Source: Aureivirga sp. CE67 (GTDB lineage: Bacteria > Bacteroidota > Bacteroidia > Flavobacteriales > Flavobacteriaceae). From it: a DNA stretch of 64,000 bases. Below are positions 50,805 through 59,767 of the stretch, piece after piece. The DNA is taken from contig NZ_JADOTV010000001.1 of assembly GCF_015767245.1 (NCBI RefSeq), positions 310,001 through 374,000 of the forward strand, written 5' to 3'. Position numbers and translations under genes: made by a program. The notes under the pieces were generated by a model. The model was not told the DNA's origin, did not search any database, and worked only from the letters and a program-made list of their open reading frames with translations. Positions within the stretch are counted from its first letter, which is position 1, and every line of letters starts with the position of its first letter.

Positions 50805-51989
50805 TTAGTCTAATAATTCATAAATTCCTGCGGCTCCTTGCCCAGTTCCTACACACATTGTCACCATTCCATACTTATTTTTTCTACGTTTCATTTCGTT
50901 GAAAAGTTGTATCGAAAGTTTAGCTCCCGTACATCCAAGTGGATGTCCTAATGCAATTGCTCCTCCGTTTACATTTACAATATCTGGATTCACTCCTAAT
51001 TCTCTAATAACAGCCAAAGATTGTGAAGCAAAAGCTTCGTTTAACTCAATCAAATCAATATCATTTAGAGACATATTTGCAATTTTCAATGCTTTCGGAA
51101 TTGCTTTCAATGGTCCAATTCCCATAATACTTGGCGGAACACCAGCAGCAGCATAAGAGACCATTCTTGCAATTGGTTTTAATCCCAATTCATTTACCAT
51201 TTCTTCACTCATCACTAAAGCGAAAGCAGCACCATCACTCATCTGTGAAGAATTTCCAGCAGTTACACTTCCTCCTTGTGCAAAAACAGGGCGAAGTTTA
51301 TGTAAAGCTTCTACAGAAGTATCTTTTCTCGGACCTTCATCCACTTCCATAGTATAAGTTCTGGTTTGTCTTTTATCCGAGCTATCCACAAAAATTTGTT
51401 CGATAGTAATTGGTGCAATATCATCAACAAATTTTCCTTCTTTCAAAGCATTTAAAGCTTTTTGATGTGAATTGAAAGCAAATAAATCTTGATCTTCACG
51501 AGAAACATTGTATTTTTTTGCAACAGCTTCTGCTGTTAATCCCATTCCCCAATAATAATCTTCATGTCCTTCTTTTGCAGCTTTATAATCTGGAACAGGT
51601 TTATAACCTCCCATTGGAATATAACTCATACTTTCAGCTCCTCCAGCAATAATACAATCTGCAAATCCTGATTGAATCTTAGAAACAGCCAGACTGATTG
51701 TTTCCAAACCTGAAGCACAATATCTATTTACAGTCATTCCTGGAACATCGTCGATATCTAATCCCATCAAAGAAACCAATCTTCCCATGTTTAGACCTTG
51801 CTCTGCTTCTGGCATTGCATTTCCAACAATTACATCATCGATTCTTGTTTTATCTAATTCAGGAACTTTACTCAATAAATATTGAATCGTTTCCGCAGCC
51901 AATTCGTCAGGTCGTTTGAATCGAAACAAACCTCTAGGAGCTTTTCCAACGGCTGTTCTATATGCTTTTACTATATATGCAGTTTTCAT
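50805..51989 (-). CDS. fadA: Acetyl-CoA C-acyltransferase (thiolase)
   Basis: A 394-residue thiolase that cleaves 3-ketoacyl-CoA with CoA, the last step of beta-oxidation. The nucleophilic Cys is in NRYCASGLETI (near residue 89), the catalytic His in GGAIALGHPLGCTGAK (near 348) and the second Cys in MVTMCVGTGQGAA (near 380). Length is typical. It lies 14 bases behind fadB and 30 bases before the acyl-CoA dehydrogenase. Confidence 0.96.
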   Translation of the reverse strand: MKTAYIVKAYRTAVGKAPRGLFRFKRPDELAAETIQYLLSKVPELDKTRIDDVIVGNAMPEAEQGLNMGRLVSLMGLDIDDVPGMTVNRYCASGLETISLAVSKIQSGFADCIIAGGAESMSYIPMGGYKPVPDYKAAKEGHEDYYWGMGLTAEAVAKKYNVSREDQDLFAFNSHQKALNALKEGKFVDDIAPITIEQIFVDSSDKRQTRTYTMEVDEGPRKDTSVEALHKLRPVFAQGGSVTAGNSSQMSDGAAFALVMSEEMVNELGLKPIARMVSYAAAGVPPSIMGIGPLKAIPKALKIANMSLNDIDLIELNEAFASQSLAVIRELGVNPDIVNVNGGAIALGHPLGCTGAKLSIQLFNEMKRRKNKYGMVTMCVGTGQGAAGIYELLD

Positions 51990-52003
51990 TTTCAGCTTAA
52001 ATT

Positions 52004-54409
52004 TTAGTTACGTAATGGCTTTCCTGTTTTCAATGTATGTTGAATTCGCTCTAATGTTTTTCTTTCTGTAAGAAGTGAAAGGAAAGCTTCTCTTTCTAGA
52101 TTTAATAAGTATTGCTCTGAAACTTTTGATTTTTCAGATAAATCTCCTCCAGACATTACATAAGCAAGTTTATTTGCAATCAATTTATCATGTTCAGATG
52201 CAAAATTTCCTTTTTGTAAACTATCTGTTCCAACCAAGAACATTCCTAAAGCTTGTTGTCCAAGAACCTCCACTTTTTCTGGTACTGGTTGTGTATATCC
52301 ATCTTCTAACATCTGTAAAGCATAACGTTTTGCAGTTGCTAGCTGTCGATCTTTATTTACAACAATAATGTCTTTATTTTTTTGGATATAATTAAAATCT
52401 TGTGCTTCATAAGCAGAAGTTGCAACTTTTGCCATCGCTATATTGATAAAACTTTCTCTTAAACGATTTAGTTGCACATCATCTTTTTGGAACAATTCTG
52501 AAGTTCTTCGAACCATTTCTTTTGTTCCTCCTCCAGCTGGAATTAATCCAACTCCAAATTCAACTAAACCAATATAAGTTTCTGCAGCTGCAACAACTTT
52601 GTCAGCATGTAAAGTCAACTCACATCCTCCTCCAAGTGTCATTCCATGTGGAGCTACAATTGTTGGTATAGAAGAATAACGAAGACGCATCACCGTATTT
52701 TGGAAGAAACGAATGCTATAATCCAATTCGTCATATTCTTGCTCAATTGCCATCATAAAAGCCATTGCTAAATTTGCTCCTACAGAAAAATGCTGCGCTT
52801 GATTTCCTAAAATCACAGCTTCATATTCTGTTTCTGCTAAATCAATCGCTTTATTAATTCCTTGTAAAACTCCAGCTCCAAGTGTATTCATTTTTGAACG
52901 GAATTCTAAGTTTAAAACTCCATCTCCTAAATGTTGGATTTGTGCTTCTTTGTTTTCCCAAATCGTTTTGGTTTCTCTTATATTATTTAAGATTAAGAAA
53001 CCTTCTTGATTGGCAATTTTCTGGTAAGATTTTGATTTAATATCATAGTATTTCTTTTCTCCATTTTCTACAGAATAAAAAGAAGAAACACCAGAAGCTA
53101 ACATATCGTTTACCCAATTATTTGGTGTAAATCCTTCTTCTTTCATCCAAGCTAAAGATTTTTCTACACCAACTGCATCCCAAAGTTCAAATGGTCCATT
53201 TTCCCAACCAAATCCAGCTTTTACAGCATCATCAATTCGATAAAGTTCATCTGAAATTTCTGGAATTCTATTGGAAACATAAGCAAATAACATCGCTAGA
53301 GTTTTTCTAAAAAACTCTCCTGCTTTGTCTTTTCCTTTCACTAAAATTGGAAATCTTTCTAAAACATCATCAATATTTTTCGTAAGCTCTAGGGTAGCAA
53401 ATTTTGCAGATTTCTTTGGACGATATTCTAAAGTATTTAAGTCTAAAGAAAGAATCTCTTTTTTCCCAGCTTCATTCGTTACTTTCTTATAAAATCCTTG
53501 TTTTGTTTTTGAACCTAAAAGATTTTTCTCTACCATTTTATGGATGAATTCTGGCACTTCAAATAAATCTGCCATCTCATCTTCTTTCACATTGTCAGCA
53601 ATTCCTTTAATTGTATGCACTAAAGTATCTAAACCAACAACATCAACTGTTCGGAAAGTTGCCGATTTCGGACGACCAATTAATGGCCCAGTCAACTTAT
53701 CAACTTCCTCGATTGTCATATCCAAATCTTTTACAGTTTTCAGAATACTCATGATTCCAAAAACTCCGATTCGGTTTCCAATAAATGCTGGTGTATCTTT
53801 TGCTAAAACAGAAGTTTTTCCTAAAAATTTATCTCCATAATGCATCAAGAAATCTACAATTTCTGGTTTACACTTTGGACTTGGAACAACTTCAAATAAT
53901 CGTAAATATCTTGGGGGATTGAAGAAATGTGTTACTGCAAAATGTTCTTGAAAATCTTCACTTCTTCCTTGACTCATCAAATGAATTGGAATTCCTGAAG
54001 TATTTGAAGTAACAATCGTTCCTTTCTTTCTATATTTTTCAATTTGTTCAAAAACAATATTTTTGATTTTCAATTGCTCTGTTACCACCTCAATAATCCA
54101 ATCTACTTCAGCAATTTTGTGCATATCATCTTCCGTATTTCCAGTTTCGATACGCTCTGCAAAAGATTTATGATAAATTGGAGATGGGTTTGATTTTAAA
54201 GCATTTTTTAAGTGCTCGTTTACAATTCTGTCTCGAACAACTTTATCCTCCAAAGACTGACCTTTTTTCTTTTCAATCTCGGTAAGCTCTCTCGGAACTA
54301 TATCTAACAACAACACTTGTACACCAATATTGGCAAAGTGACAAGCAATTCCTGATCCCATTATTCCTGATCCTATAATTGCAACTTTCTTTATAGATCT
54401 TTTTTTCAT
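52004..54409 (-). CDS. fadB: 3-Hydroxyacyl-CoA dehydrogenase / enoyl-CoA hydratase fusion
   Basis: An 801-residue multifunctional beta-oxidation enzyme. Residues about 5-320 are the NAD-dependent dehydrogenase (VAIIGSGIMGSGIACHFANIG, residues 9-29, then THFFNPPRYLRLFEVV near 165). Residues about 350-460 are a further dehydrogenase C-terminal domain. Residues about 495-740 are an enoyl-CoA hydratase/isomerase domain (GMTLGGGCELTLHADKVVAA, then GVGLIPAGGGTKEMVRR). The domain order is opposite to that of E. coli FadB, but normal for Bacteroidota. It is the second gene of the operon, 36 bases behind marR. Confidence 0.95.
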   Translation of the reverse strand: MKKRSIKKVAIIGSGIMGSGIACHFANIGVQVLLLDIVPRELTEIEKKKGQSLEDKVVRDRIVNEHLKNALKSNPSPIYHKSFAERIETGNTEDDMHKIAEVDWIIEVVTEQLKIKNIVFEQIEKYRKKGTIVTSNTSGIPIHLMSQGRSEDFQEHFAVTHFFNPPRYLRLFEVVPSPKCKPEIVDFLMHYGDKFLGKTSVLAKDTPAFIGNRIGVFGIMSILKTVKDLDMTIEEVDKLTGPLIGRPKSATFRTVDVVGLDTLVHTIKGIADNVKEDEMADLFEVPEFIHKMVEKNLLGSKTKQGFYKKVTNEAGKKEILSLDLNTLEYRPKKSAKFATLELTKNIDDVLERFPILVKGKDKAGEFFRKTLAMLFAYVSNRIPEISDELYRIDDAVKAGFGWENGPFELWDAVGVEKSLAWMKEEGFTPNNWVNDMLASGVSSFYSVENGEKKYYDIKSKSYQKIANQEGFLILNNIRETKTIWENKEAQIQHLGDGVLNLEFRSKMNTLGAGVLQGINKAIDLAETEYEAVILGNQAQHFSVGANLAMAFMMAIEQEYDELDYSIRFFQNTVMRLRYSSIPTIVAPHGMTLGGGCELTLHADKVVAAAETYIGLVEFGVGLIPAGGGTKEMVRRTSELFQKDDVQLNRLRESFINIAMAKVATSAYEAQDFNYIQKNKDIIVVNKDRQLATAKRYALQMLEDGYTQPVPEKVEVLGQQALGMFLVGTDSLQKGNFASEHDKLIANKLAYVMSGGDLSEKSKVSEQYLLNLEREAFLSLLTERKTLERIQHTLKTGKPLRN

Positions 54410-54445
54410 AAAATGGTTATTATATGGTGATAAGTTTTTTTATAA

Positions 54446-54886
54446 TTATTCATCGAAAATTAATTTATCTACAATCAATCGATTTATTTCTTCGGAAACT
54501 TCAAAAAAATGTTTCAGCTTTTCATCTGAAATATGTTCTTTGATTGTATCATTAAATTTTAAAACATACGTTTTGGAAAGCTCTCTTTTCTCAACTCCCA
54601 AATCTGTTAACTTGATTAAAACACTTCTTTTGTCTTTCGGATTTTTTTCTCGAAAAATCAATTCTCTTCCTTCCATATCTTTTAATGTTCGAGAAAGACT
54701 TGTTGGTTCCATTCCTAATTTTGGTCCCAAATCCGTAGATCGTGTTCCGTTATTTCTATCGATACTTAACAACACAAAAGCAGTTGTCATGGTCGTATCA
54801 TACTTCGAAGCTTGCTCATTATACATCTTACAAAGCGACTGCCATGTAGTTCTGAGACAATAATCAATAGTTTCTTCTTTTCGCAT
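54446..54886 (-). CDS. MarR family transcriptional regulator
   Basis: A 146-residue winged-helix dimeric regulator. The DNA-binding part is STDLGPKLGMEPTSLSRTLKDMEGRELIFREKNPKDKRSVLIKLTDLG (near residues 55-105), with the DKR wing. As first gene of the beta-oxidation operon it is probably an autoregulated repressor that lets go in the presence of an acyl-CoA. A 26-base dyad lies 18 bases before its start, directly upstream of the -7 box, and that box is five bases from the ATG, so the message may be leaderless. Confidence 0.9.
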   Translation of the reverse strand: MRKEETIDYCLRTTWQSLCKMYNEQASKYDTTMTTAFVLLSIDRNNGTRSTDLGPKLGMEPTSLSRTLKDMEGRELIFREKNPKDKRSVLIKLTDLGVEKRELSKTYVLKFNDTIKEHISDEKLKHFFEVSEEINRLIVDKLIFDE

Positions 54887-54891
54887 AGTTC

Positions 54892-54899
54892 CAAATATA
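54892..54899 (-). promoter_or_regulatory. -7 promoter box of the beta-oxidation operon
   Basis: TATATTTG on the minus strand, a full match to TAnnTTTG, five bases before the marR ATG. The upstream -33 region falls inside the dyad, as expected of a repressed promoter. Confidence 0.55.
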
Positions 54900-54904
54900 A
54901 TAAA

Positions 54905-54930
54905 AAATTACTATGCAAGCATAATAATTT
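54905..54930. promoter_or_regulatory. Putative MarR operator (26-base dyad)
   Basis: AAATTA-C-TATGC-AA-GCATA-A-TAATTT: eleven of twelve positions in each half match the complement of the other. It overlaps the expected -33 region of the marR promoter, so a bound dimer would block RNA polymerase. The assignment to this MarR protein is inferred from position and symmetry. Confidence 0.55.
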
Positions 54931-55056
54931 TTACACGTTATTTTAATAGACTGTTAAACCCTATCCTAAAATTTTGTTAATAACTTAAAAATACTAAAAT
55001 CATTTTTCATATCATATTAATTTTCTATTTTTAGAAAAATACAAAAACCGACGCCT

Positions 55057-56064
55057 ATGTACAATTCGAAAATTACAGGATTAGGATATTATGTTCCTGA
55101 CAACATAGTAACAAATGACGACTTATCCAAAATGATGGATACAAATGATGAATGGATTCAAGAAAGAACTGGAATAAAAGAAAGAAGATGGATCAAAGAA
55201 GGAAGTGAAGATACTACTGCAACAATGGGAGCAAAAGCTGCCAAAATTGCGATTGAAAGAGCAGGATTAACAAAAGACGATATTGATTTTATTGTTTTTG
55301 CTACTTTAAGCCCGGATTATTATTTTCCAGGTGGTGGAGTACAAATTCAAGATATGTTAGAGATGCCAACTGTTGGTGCTTTAGATATCCGTAATCAATG
55401 TTCTGGTTTTGTTTATGGAATTTCTGTTGCAGATCAATTTATCAAAACTGGAATGTATAAAAATGTTTTAGTTATTGGTTCAGAATTTCATTCGGGAGGA
55501 TTAGATAAAACTACAAGAGGAAGAAATGTAGCTGTAATTTTTGGTGACGGAGCAGGAGCAGCAGTTTTATCTAGAACAGAAGATAATAATAAAGGTGTAC
55601 TTTCTACACATTTACATTCGGAAGGAAAATATGCTGAAAAATTAATGGTAAAAGGTCCAAGTATCAGACATTGGGTACCAAAAATTTTAGAAGAAAATAA
55701 TCCTGAAGATATTTCTTATTATCCATATATGGATGGACAATTTGTTTTCAAACATGCAGTTGTTCGTTTTTCTGAAGTAATTATGGAAGGATTAATGACC
55801 AATAATCTGAAACCTACGGATATTGATATGTTGATTCCACATCAAGCTAACTTGAGAATTGCACAATTTATCCAGAAGAAATTCGGATTAGGAAATGATC
55901 AAGTTTTCAACAACATTATGAAATATGGAAATACTACTGCAGCATCCGTTGTAATTGCATTAACAGAAGCTTGGGAAACTGGAAAAATTAAAGAAAATGA
56001 TTTAGTAGTTCTTGCTGCTTTCGGAAGTGGATTCACTTGGGCAAGTGCTGTGATTCGTTGGTAA
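55057..56064 (+). CDS. 3-oxoacyl-ACP synthase III family protein (FabH-like)
   Basis: A 335-residue ketosynthase III-type enzyme that condenses an acyl-CoA with malonyl-ACP. The Cys-His-Asn triad is present: C115 in IRNQCSGFVYG, His in LIPHQANLRIA (near residue 265) and Asn in MKYGNTTAASV (near 294). The last residues (GSGFTWASAVIRW) are typical. It is divergent from the beta-oxidation operon. Either start of fatty-acid synthesis or a special ketosynthase is possible; a second canonical fabH elsewhere in the genome would favour the latter. Confidence 0.92.
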   Translation: MYNSKITGLGYYVPDNIVTNDDLSKMMDTNDEWIQERTGIKERRWIKEGSEDTTATMGAKAAKIAIERAGLTKDDIDFIVFATLSPDYYFPGGGVQIQDMLEMPTVGALDIRNQCSGFVYGISVADQFIKTGMYKNVLVIGSEFHSGGLDKTTRGRNVAVIFGDGAGAAVLSRTEDNNKGVLSTHLHSEGKYAEKLMVKGPSIRHWVPKILEENNPEDISYYPYMDGQFVFKHAVVRFSEVIMEGLMTNNLKPTDIDMLIPHQANLRIAQFIQKKFGLGNDQVFNNIMKYGNTTAASVVIALTEAWETGKIKENDLVVLAAFGSGFTWASAVIRW

Positions 56065-56091
56065 TTTTTACTAGAAAATAATATTAAATAG

Positions 56092-56127
56092 AAAAGAGGT
56101 TGTGTTTTAAAAACGCAACCTCTTTTT
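56092..56127. terminator. Terminator after the FabH-like gene
   Basis: AAAAGAGGTTG (56092-56102) pairs with CAACCTCTTTT (56116-56126), with the T run on the plus strand. Confidence 0.88.
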
Positions 56128-56319
56128 CGATTAACCAAAATGCTTATTTAGCATAAAAAAACAAATAATTCAAATAAGTTATAATCTTTATCTATATGTC
56201 CATATAATTTCTGTTTAATGTTACTTTTTCTTTTTTTAAAATTTTTTCGGTGTTAAATTATATAGGATAACTTACATTTAATTCTTTTAGTATACTCTTT
56301 AGCAAAACTTTAACAAATT

Positions 56320-58713
56320 TTAGAACATTCCTCCACTACCTCTAGTTTCGTTGTTATCTCTATATTTTCTTTGTCTTGCTTTATTCTTTCCTCCTCCAAA
56401 TCTGTAAGAGAATCCGATATATGCTGTGTGACTTGGCCATCTGAACTCTCCAGTTTGTGGATATGGACTTAATTTTCCTGGTTCAAAAGCAAATCGCATT
56501 GTGTTGAAAATATCATTAAAGTTTGCACTAATAGTACCTTTTCCGTCTAATACTGTATATCTAGCTCCTGTATTTACTCCATACATTGGCTTTGTATTAA
56601 ATTGTAAACTCTTGTTTGCTCCTCTGTAGAATCCTGTTAATTGGAATCTTAATCTTTTTGAAGCTTTGAATGAGTTACTAAGTCTTGATTCGAAAGCTAA
56701 GTTGTCTACCTCAGCATTTTGTAATGCTACAACACCTTTTTCTGTGTTTTGGTATAAGTTAACACTTCCGTTTAATGTCCACCATTTTGCTAATCTATAA
56801 TATCCTGAAAACTCAAAACCGTAAGCATTATTATCTCCAATATTATTATAAGATAAAATCAATTTCGTTGGATCAACAGCATCTTTTACTACAGTTCTAG
56901 AAATATTATCTGTAATTAATCTATAGAAAACTCCAGCAGTAATCGATCCTTTCTTTAATCTTCTTGTATAATTTAATTCTACAGAATTTGTAAACTGAGG
57001 ATCTAACTCAGGGTTACCAACTGAAATGATAATTGGTGTAGAAAATTCTCTAATAGGATTTACTTGTCCTAAAGATGGTCTGTCAACTCTATAGCTATAG
57101 CTTAATTGGAATTGATTTTTATCTGATTGATTAAACGTAAAGAAAGCTGATGGATATACTGTAAAATAATCATCTTCATAAATTTTCTCATTATTTAATT
57201 CAGCTTCTACATCATATTTCTCAAAACGAGCTCCAACTTGTGCCATTAATTTTTCAGAAAATGCAACATTATAGTTGAAATACGCAGAGTTGATATATCT
57301 GTTATATTTAAAGAATTTATCATCTAAAGGCTCTCCTGATTCGCTTAACTGCGTTGTGATGTTATTATCATCCGACTTTTGTGTTCTTGACTCTACTCCT
57401 AATTCTAATTTTGAACTCTCAGAAAGTGGTAACGTATAATCTAAGTTTACAATTAAATTTTCTCCTTTTTTATCAATATCATTAATGAAGTTTAAAGTTC
57501 CGTTTGTTGGAAAATTTAACTCATCATAAACAGCATATTCCGTATTATCTGATCTACTATAGTTAGCTTCAAAATCTAAATTGTGTCCTTTTTCATTAAA
57601 ATCAACTGTATAGTTTAAATTATAAATCTGAGAATAATTATCCGAGTTAATATCATTTAACTGGAAAGTATTAAATTCTGGAGCATTTAAATAACGTAAT
57701 GCAGTATGTCCATCTGTAGTTCCGTCAATAAAATTTTGTGTTGTATAAAAAGATAAAGTGTTTTTCTCATTGATGTAATAATCTAAACCAGCTTTAATCA
57801 AATGTGAAGCATTGTCTGAGTTAAAAGTAAAATCTTGATCAATTGGATCTTCTCCTGCTCTGTTCACATATCCTCCGTTCTTAGAAAGTCCTTTGTTCGC
57901 TCCATAGTTTAAGAAGAAGTTTACTTTGTTTACTTTATAGTTTAAATCTAATGAACCATTAAAACGATTTCCTTTACCATAAGTATATCCTGCATTCACA
58001 TTTCCATTGAATCCCATCATTGAGTTTTTATGTAAAACAATGTTGATAATTCCACTCATACCTTCTGGATTGTATTTCGCAGATGGATTTGTAATTAACT
58101 CCACACTTTTAATAGAAGTTGAAGGAATTTGTTGTAATAACTGCTCTACACTTAAAGTTGTTGGTTTTCCGTCTAATAATACACGAACATTATCATTTCC
58201 TCTCAAGCTCAAAGATCCAGTTTGCTGATCTACAGCTACCGAAGGAATATTATTTAATACATCCGAAGCAGTTGCTCCTACAGAAGTTAAATCTTTCCCT
58301 ACATTAATAACCTTTCTATCTACTTTCTGAATAGTTTCCGAAGTTTCTGCTACAATCTCTACTTCTTCCAATTGTGCCGTATCTTCTTCTAAACGAATCG
58401 TTCCAAAATCGTGTTTATTTTTATTTAAAGAAATATTGTGTGTACTCGTTCTATATCCTATAAATTGAAACTCTACAATAAGATCTCCATAAACAATATT
58501 TTTTACTGTAAACTGCCCATTATCATCTGTAATATCTCCTGTCAAGATTTTACCATCTTTTCCTTTCACAATAATATTTACATACGGAAGTGCTTCTGAC
58601 GTTACTTTATCAATAATTTTCCCTGTAATTGTTCCTTTCTTGGGTGGTTCTCCGTTTGCAAATGTTGCAACGCTTATAAATAAGCAGCTAAAAAATAATA
58701 TTAAGTTTTTCAT
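56320..58713 (-). CDS. TonB-dependent receptor-like outer-membrane barrel protein
   Basis: A 797-residue outer-membrane protein. The signal peptide spans residues 1-19; a carboxypeptidase-regulatory-like domain follows (about 26-110: GTITGKIIDKVTSEALPYVNIIVKG). The plug region is at about 125-225 (ASDVLNNIPSVAVDQQTGSLSLRGNDNVRVLLDGKP), then a large barrel to the end (family often called outer-membrane beta-barrel 3). No partner SusD gene is adjacent, so it may import a metal chelate or peptide, or act in envelope maintenance. It is monocistronic; the tail is rich in basic residues and glycine. Confidence 0.9.
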   Translation of the reverse strand: MKNLILFFSCLFISVATFANGEPPKKGTITGKIIDKVTSEALPYVNIIVKGKDGKILTGDITDDNGQFTVKNIVYGDLIVEFQFIGYRTSTHNISLNKNKHDFGTIRLEEDTAQLEEVEIVAETSETIQKVDRKVINVGKDLTSVGATASDVLNNIPSVAVDQQTGSLSLRGNDNVRVLLDGKPTTLSVEQLLQQIPSTSIKSVELITNPSAKYNPEGMSGIINIVLHKNSMMGFNGNVNAGYTYGKGNRFNGSLDLNYKVNKVNFFLNYGANKGLSKNGGYVNRAGEDPIDQDFTFNSDNASHLIKAGLDYYINEKNTLSFYTTQNFIDGTTDGHTALRYLNAPEFNTFQLNDINSDNYSQIYNLNYTVDFNEKGHNLDFEANYSRSDNTEYAVYDELNFPTNGTLNFINDIDKKGENLIVNLDYTLPLSESSKLELGVESRTQKSDDNNITTQLSESGEPLDDKFFKYNRYINSAYFNYNVAFSEKLMAQVGARFEKYDVEAELNNEKIYEDDYFTVYPSAFFTFNQSDKNQFQLSYSYRVDRPSLGQVNPIREFSTPIIISVGNPELDPQFTNSVELNYTRRLKKGSITAGVFYRLITDNISRTVVKDAVDPTKLILSYNNIGDNNAYGFEFSGYYRLAKWWTLNGSVNLYQNTEKGVVALQNAEVDNLAFESRLSNSFKASKRLRFQLTGFYRGANKSLQFNTKPMYGVNTGARYTVLDGKGTISANFNDIFNTMRFAFEPGKLSPYPQTGEFRWPSHTAYIGFSYRFGGGKNKARQRKYRDNNETRGSGGMF

Positions 58714-58936
58714 TTCTGGTGTTGGTTTGTTATGTTCTAAAAATTCTAATTCTTTTCCTATTTATTACCTATTACCTTGCAATACATAATAATGATTCTA
58801 AATAAGCCTCTTAATCCTCTATTCCTTTCGTAAAATGTATGGTAAGATTTTTAAGAAGTGTACGACTAAAAGACGCAAGGTTGATTTGAATGTTACTATT
58901 TTTTTTTACTTTAACAATTCTTTAACAAGAGGTATT

Positions 58937-59302
58937 ATGAAACAAAATGTATTAATTCTCGGAGCATCCTCAAATCCAATGAGATACTCCTATAAAGCAA
59001 TAGAAATGCTTCAAGAAAAAAATTTCACAATTTTTGCAATTGGCGGAAAAGAAGTTGAAGTAAAAGGTGTAAAAATCTACACGGAAGCGCAAGAAGATTG
59101 GAAAGATATTGACACCATCACTATGTATCTAAATACAGCACATCAAAAAATGTATTATGATGAAATTTTAAGAATAAATCCAAGAAGAGTAATTTTCAAT
59201 CCAGGATCTGAAAATCAAGAGTTAGAAAAATTACTTCAAGAAAATAACATACAAGTGGAAAAAGCTTGTACCTTAGTTTTGTTAAGAACAAATATGTTTT
59301 AA
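58937..59302 (+). CDS. CoA-binding (Rossmann-like) domain protein
   Basis: A 121-residue small protein. VLILGASSNPMRYSYKAIEMLQEKNFTIFAIGGKEVEVKGVKIYT (residues 4-48) matches the CoA-binding domain of the succinyl-CoA synthetase alpha type, standing alone. The partner and role are unknown. I chose the ATG at 58937, preceded by an AAGAGG Shine-Dalgarno-like site eight bases upstream, which is unusual in this window; the frame is open from 58835. Confidence 0.85.
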   Translation: MKQNVLILGASSNPMRYSYKAIEMLQEKNFTIFAIGGKEVEVKGVKIYTEAQEDWKDIDTITMYLNTAHQKMYYDEILRINPRRVIFNPGSENQELEKLLQENNIQVEKACTLVLLRTNMF

Positions 59303-59312
59303 AAGTGAAAAG

Positions 59313-59669
59313 TCAGGAATTATTTTCTGGCTTTTTTTCTTCAATCTCCTCACCCATTTCTTCTCCCCACTCCACAATCAAATCCAAAATAGGAATCAAT
59401 GTTTTTCCAAAATCAGATAAAGAATATTCAACCTTCAAAGGTGGTTTAGTATTATAAACTTTCTTCAAAATCAAACCATCTTCTTCCAATTGTTTCAACT
59501 GCAAACTCAAAGTTCTTTCCGTTATTGTTGGCATCATTCGTTTCAGCTCACTATATCGCTTTACCGAATCTTTGATATAAACCAAAATTACCGTTTTCCA
59601 TTTTCCTCCAATATAATCCATTGTCAATGAAGTACAACACGGATAAATTTTCTCACCTCTTTTATACAT
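59313..59669 (-). CDS. HxlR family transcriptional regulator
   Basis: A 118-residue winged-helix regulator. YPCCTSLTMDYIGGKWKTVILVYIKDSVKRYSELKRMMPTITERTLSLQLKQLEEDGLI (near residues 9-67) is the HxlR DNA-binding domain; the Cys pair near residue 11 could sense oxidants or electrophiles. I chose the ATG at 59669, because the upstream frame to 59729 begins with TTG inside the promoter. It faces away from the nitroreductase gene and shares a promoter region with it, the usual layout of an HxlR sensor and its target. Confidence 0.9.
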   Translation of the reverse strand: MYKRGEKIYPCCTSLTMDYIGGKWKTVILVYIKDSVKRYSELKRMMPTITERTLSLQLKQLEEDGLILKKVYNTKPPLKVEYSLSDFGKTLIPILDLIVEWGEEMGEEIEEKKPENNS

Positions 59670-59695
59670 TTTTAAACTATCCTTTTTGACCGTTA

Positions 59696-59726
59696 TTGCA
59701 AAATTATACAACCTAGCGTAAATTTG
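59696..59726 (+). promoter_or_regulatory. Promoter of the nitroreductase gene
   Basis: TTGC (59696-59699) and TAAATTTG (59719-59726) are 19 bases apart. The leader is about 38 bases. It overlaps the HxlR promoter almost completely. Confidence 0.65.
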
Positions 59727-59729
59727 CAA
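59699..59729 (-). promoter_or_regulatory. Promoter of the HxlR gene
   Basis: On the minus strand TTGC (59729-59726) and TAATTTTG (59706-59699) are 19 bases apart. Each -33 box lies on the end of the other promoter's -7 box. Confidence 0.65.
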
Positions 59730-59767
59730 CTATAATTTTTATAGTATAAAACTAAAAAACATTCATC

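Noticed and set aside
59670-59729. Longer HxlR protein starting with TTG at 59729
   Set aside because: This start lies inside the promoter of the gene itself, upstream of the predicted transcription start.
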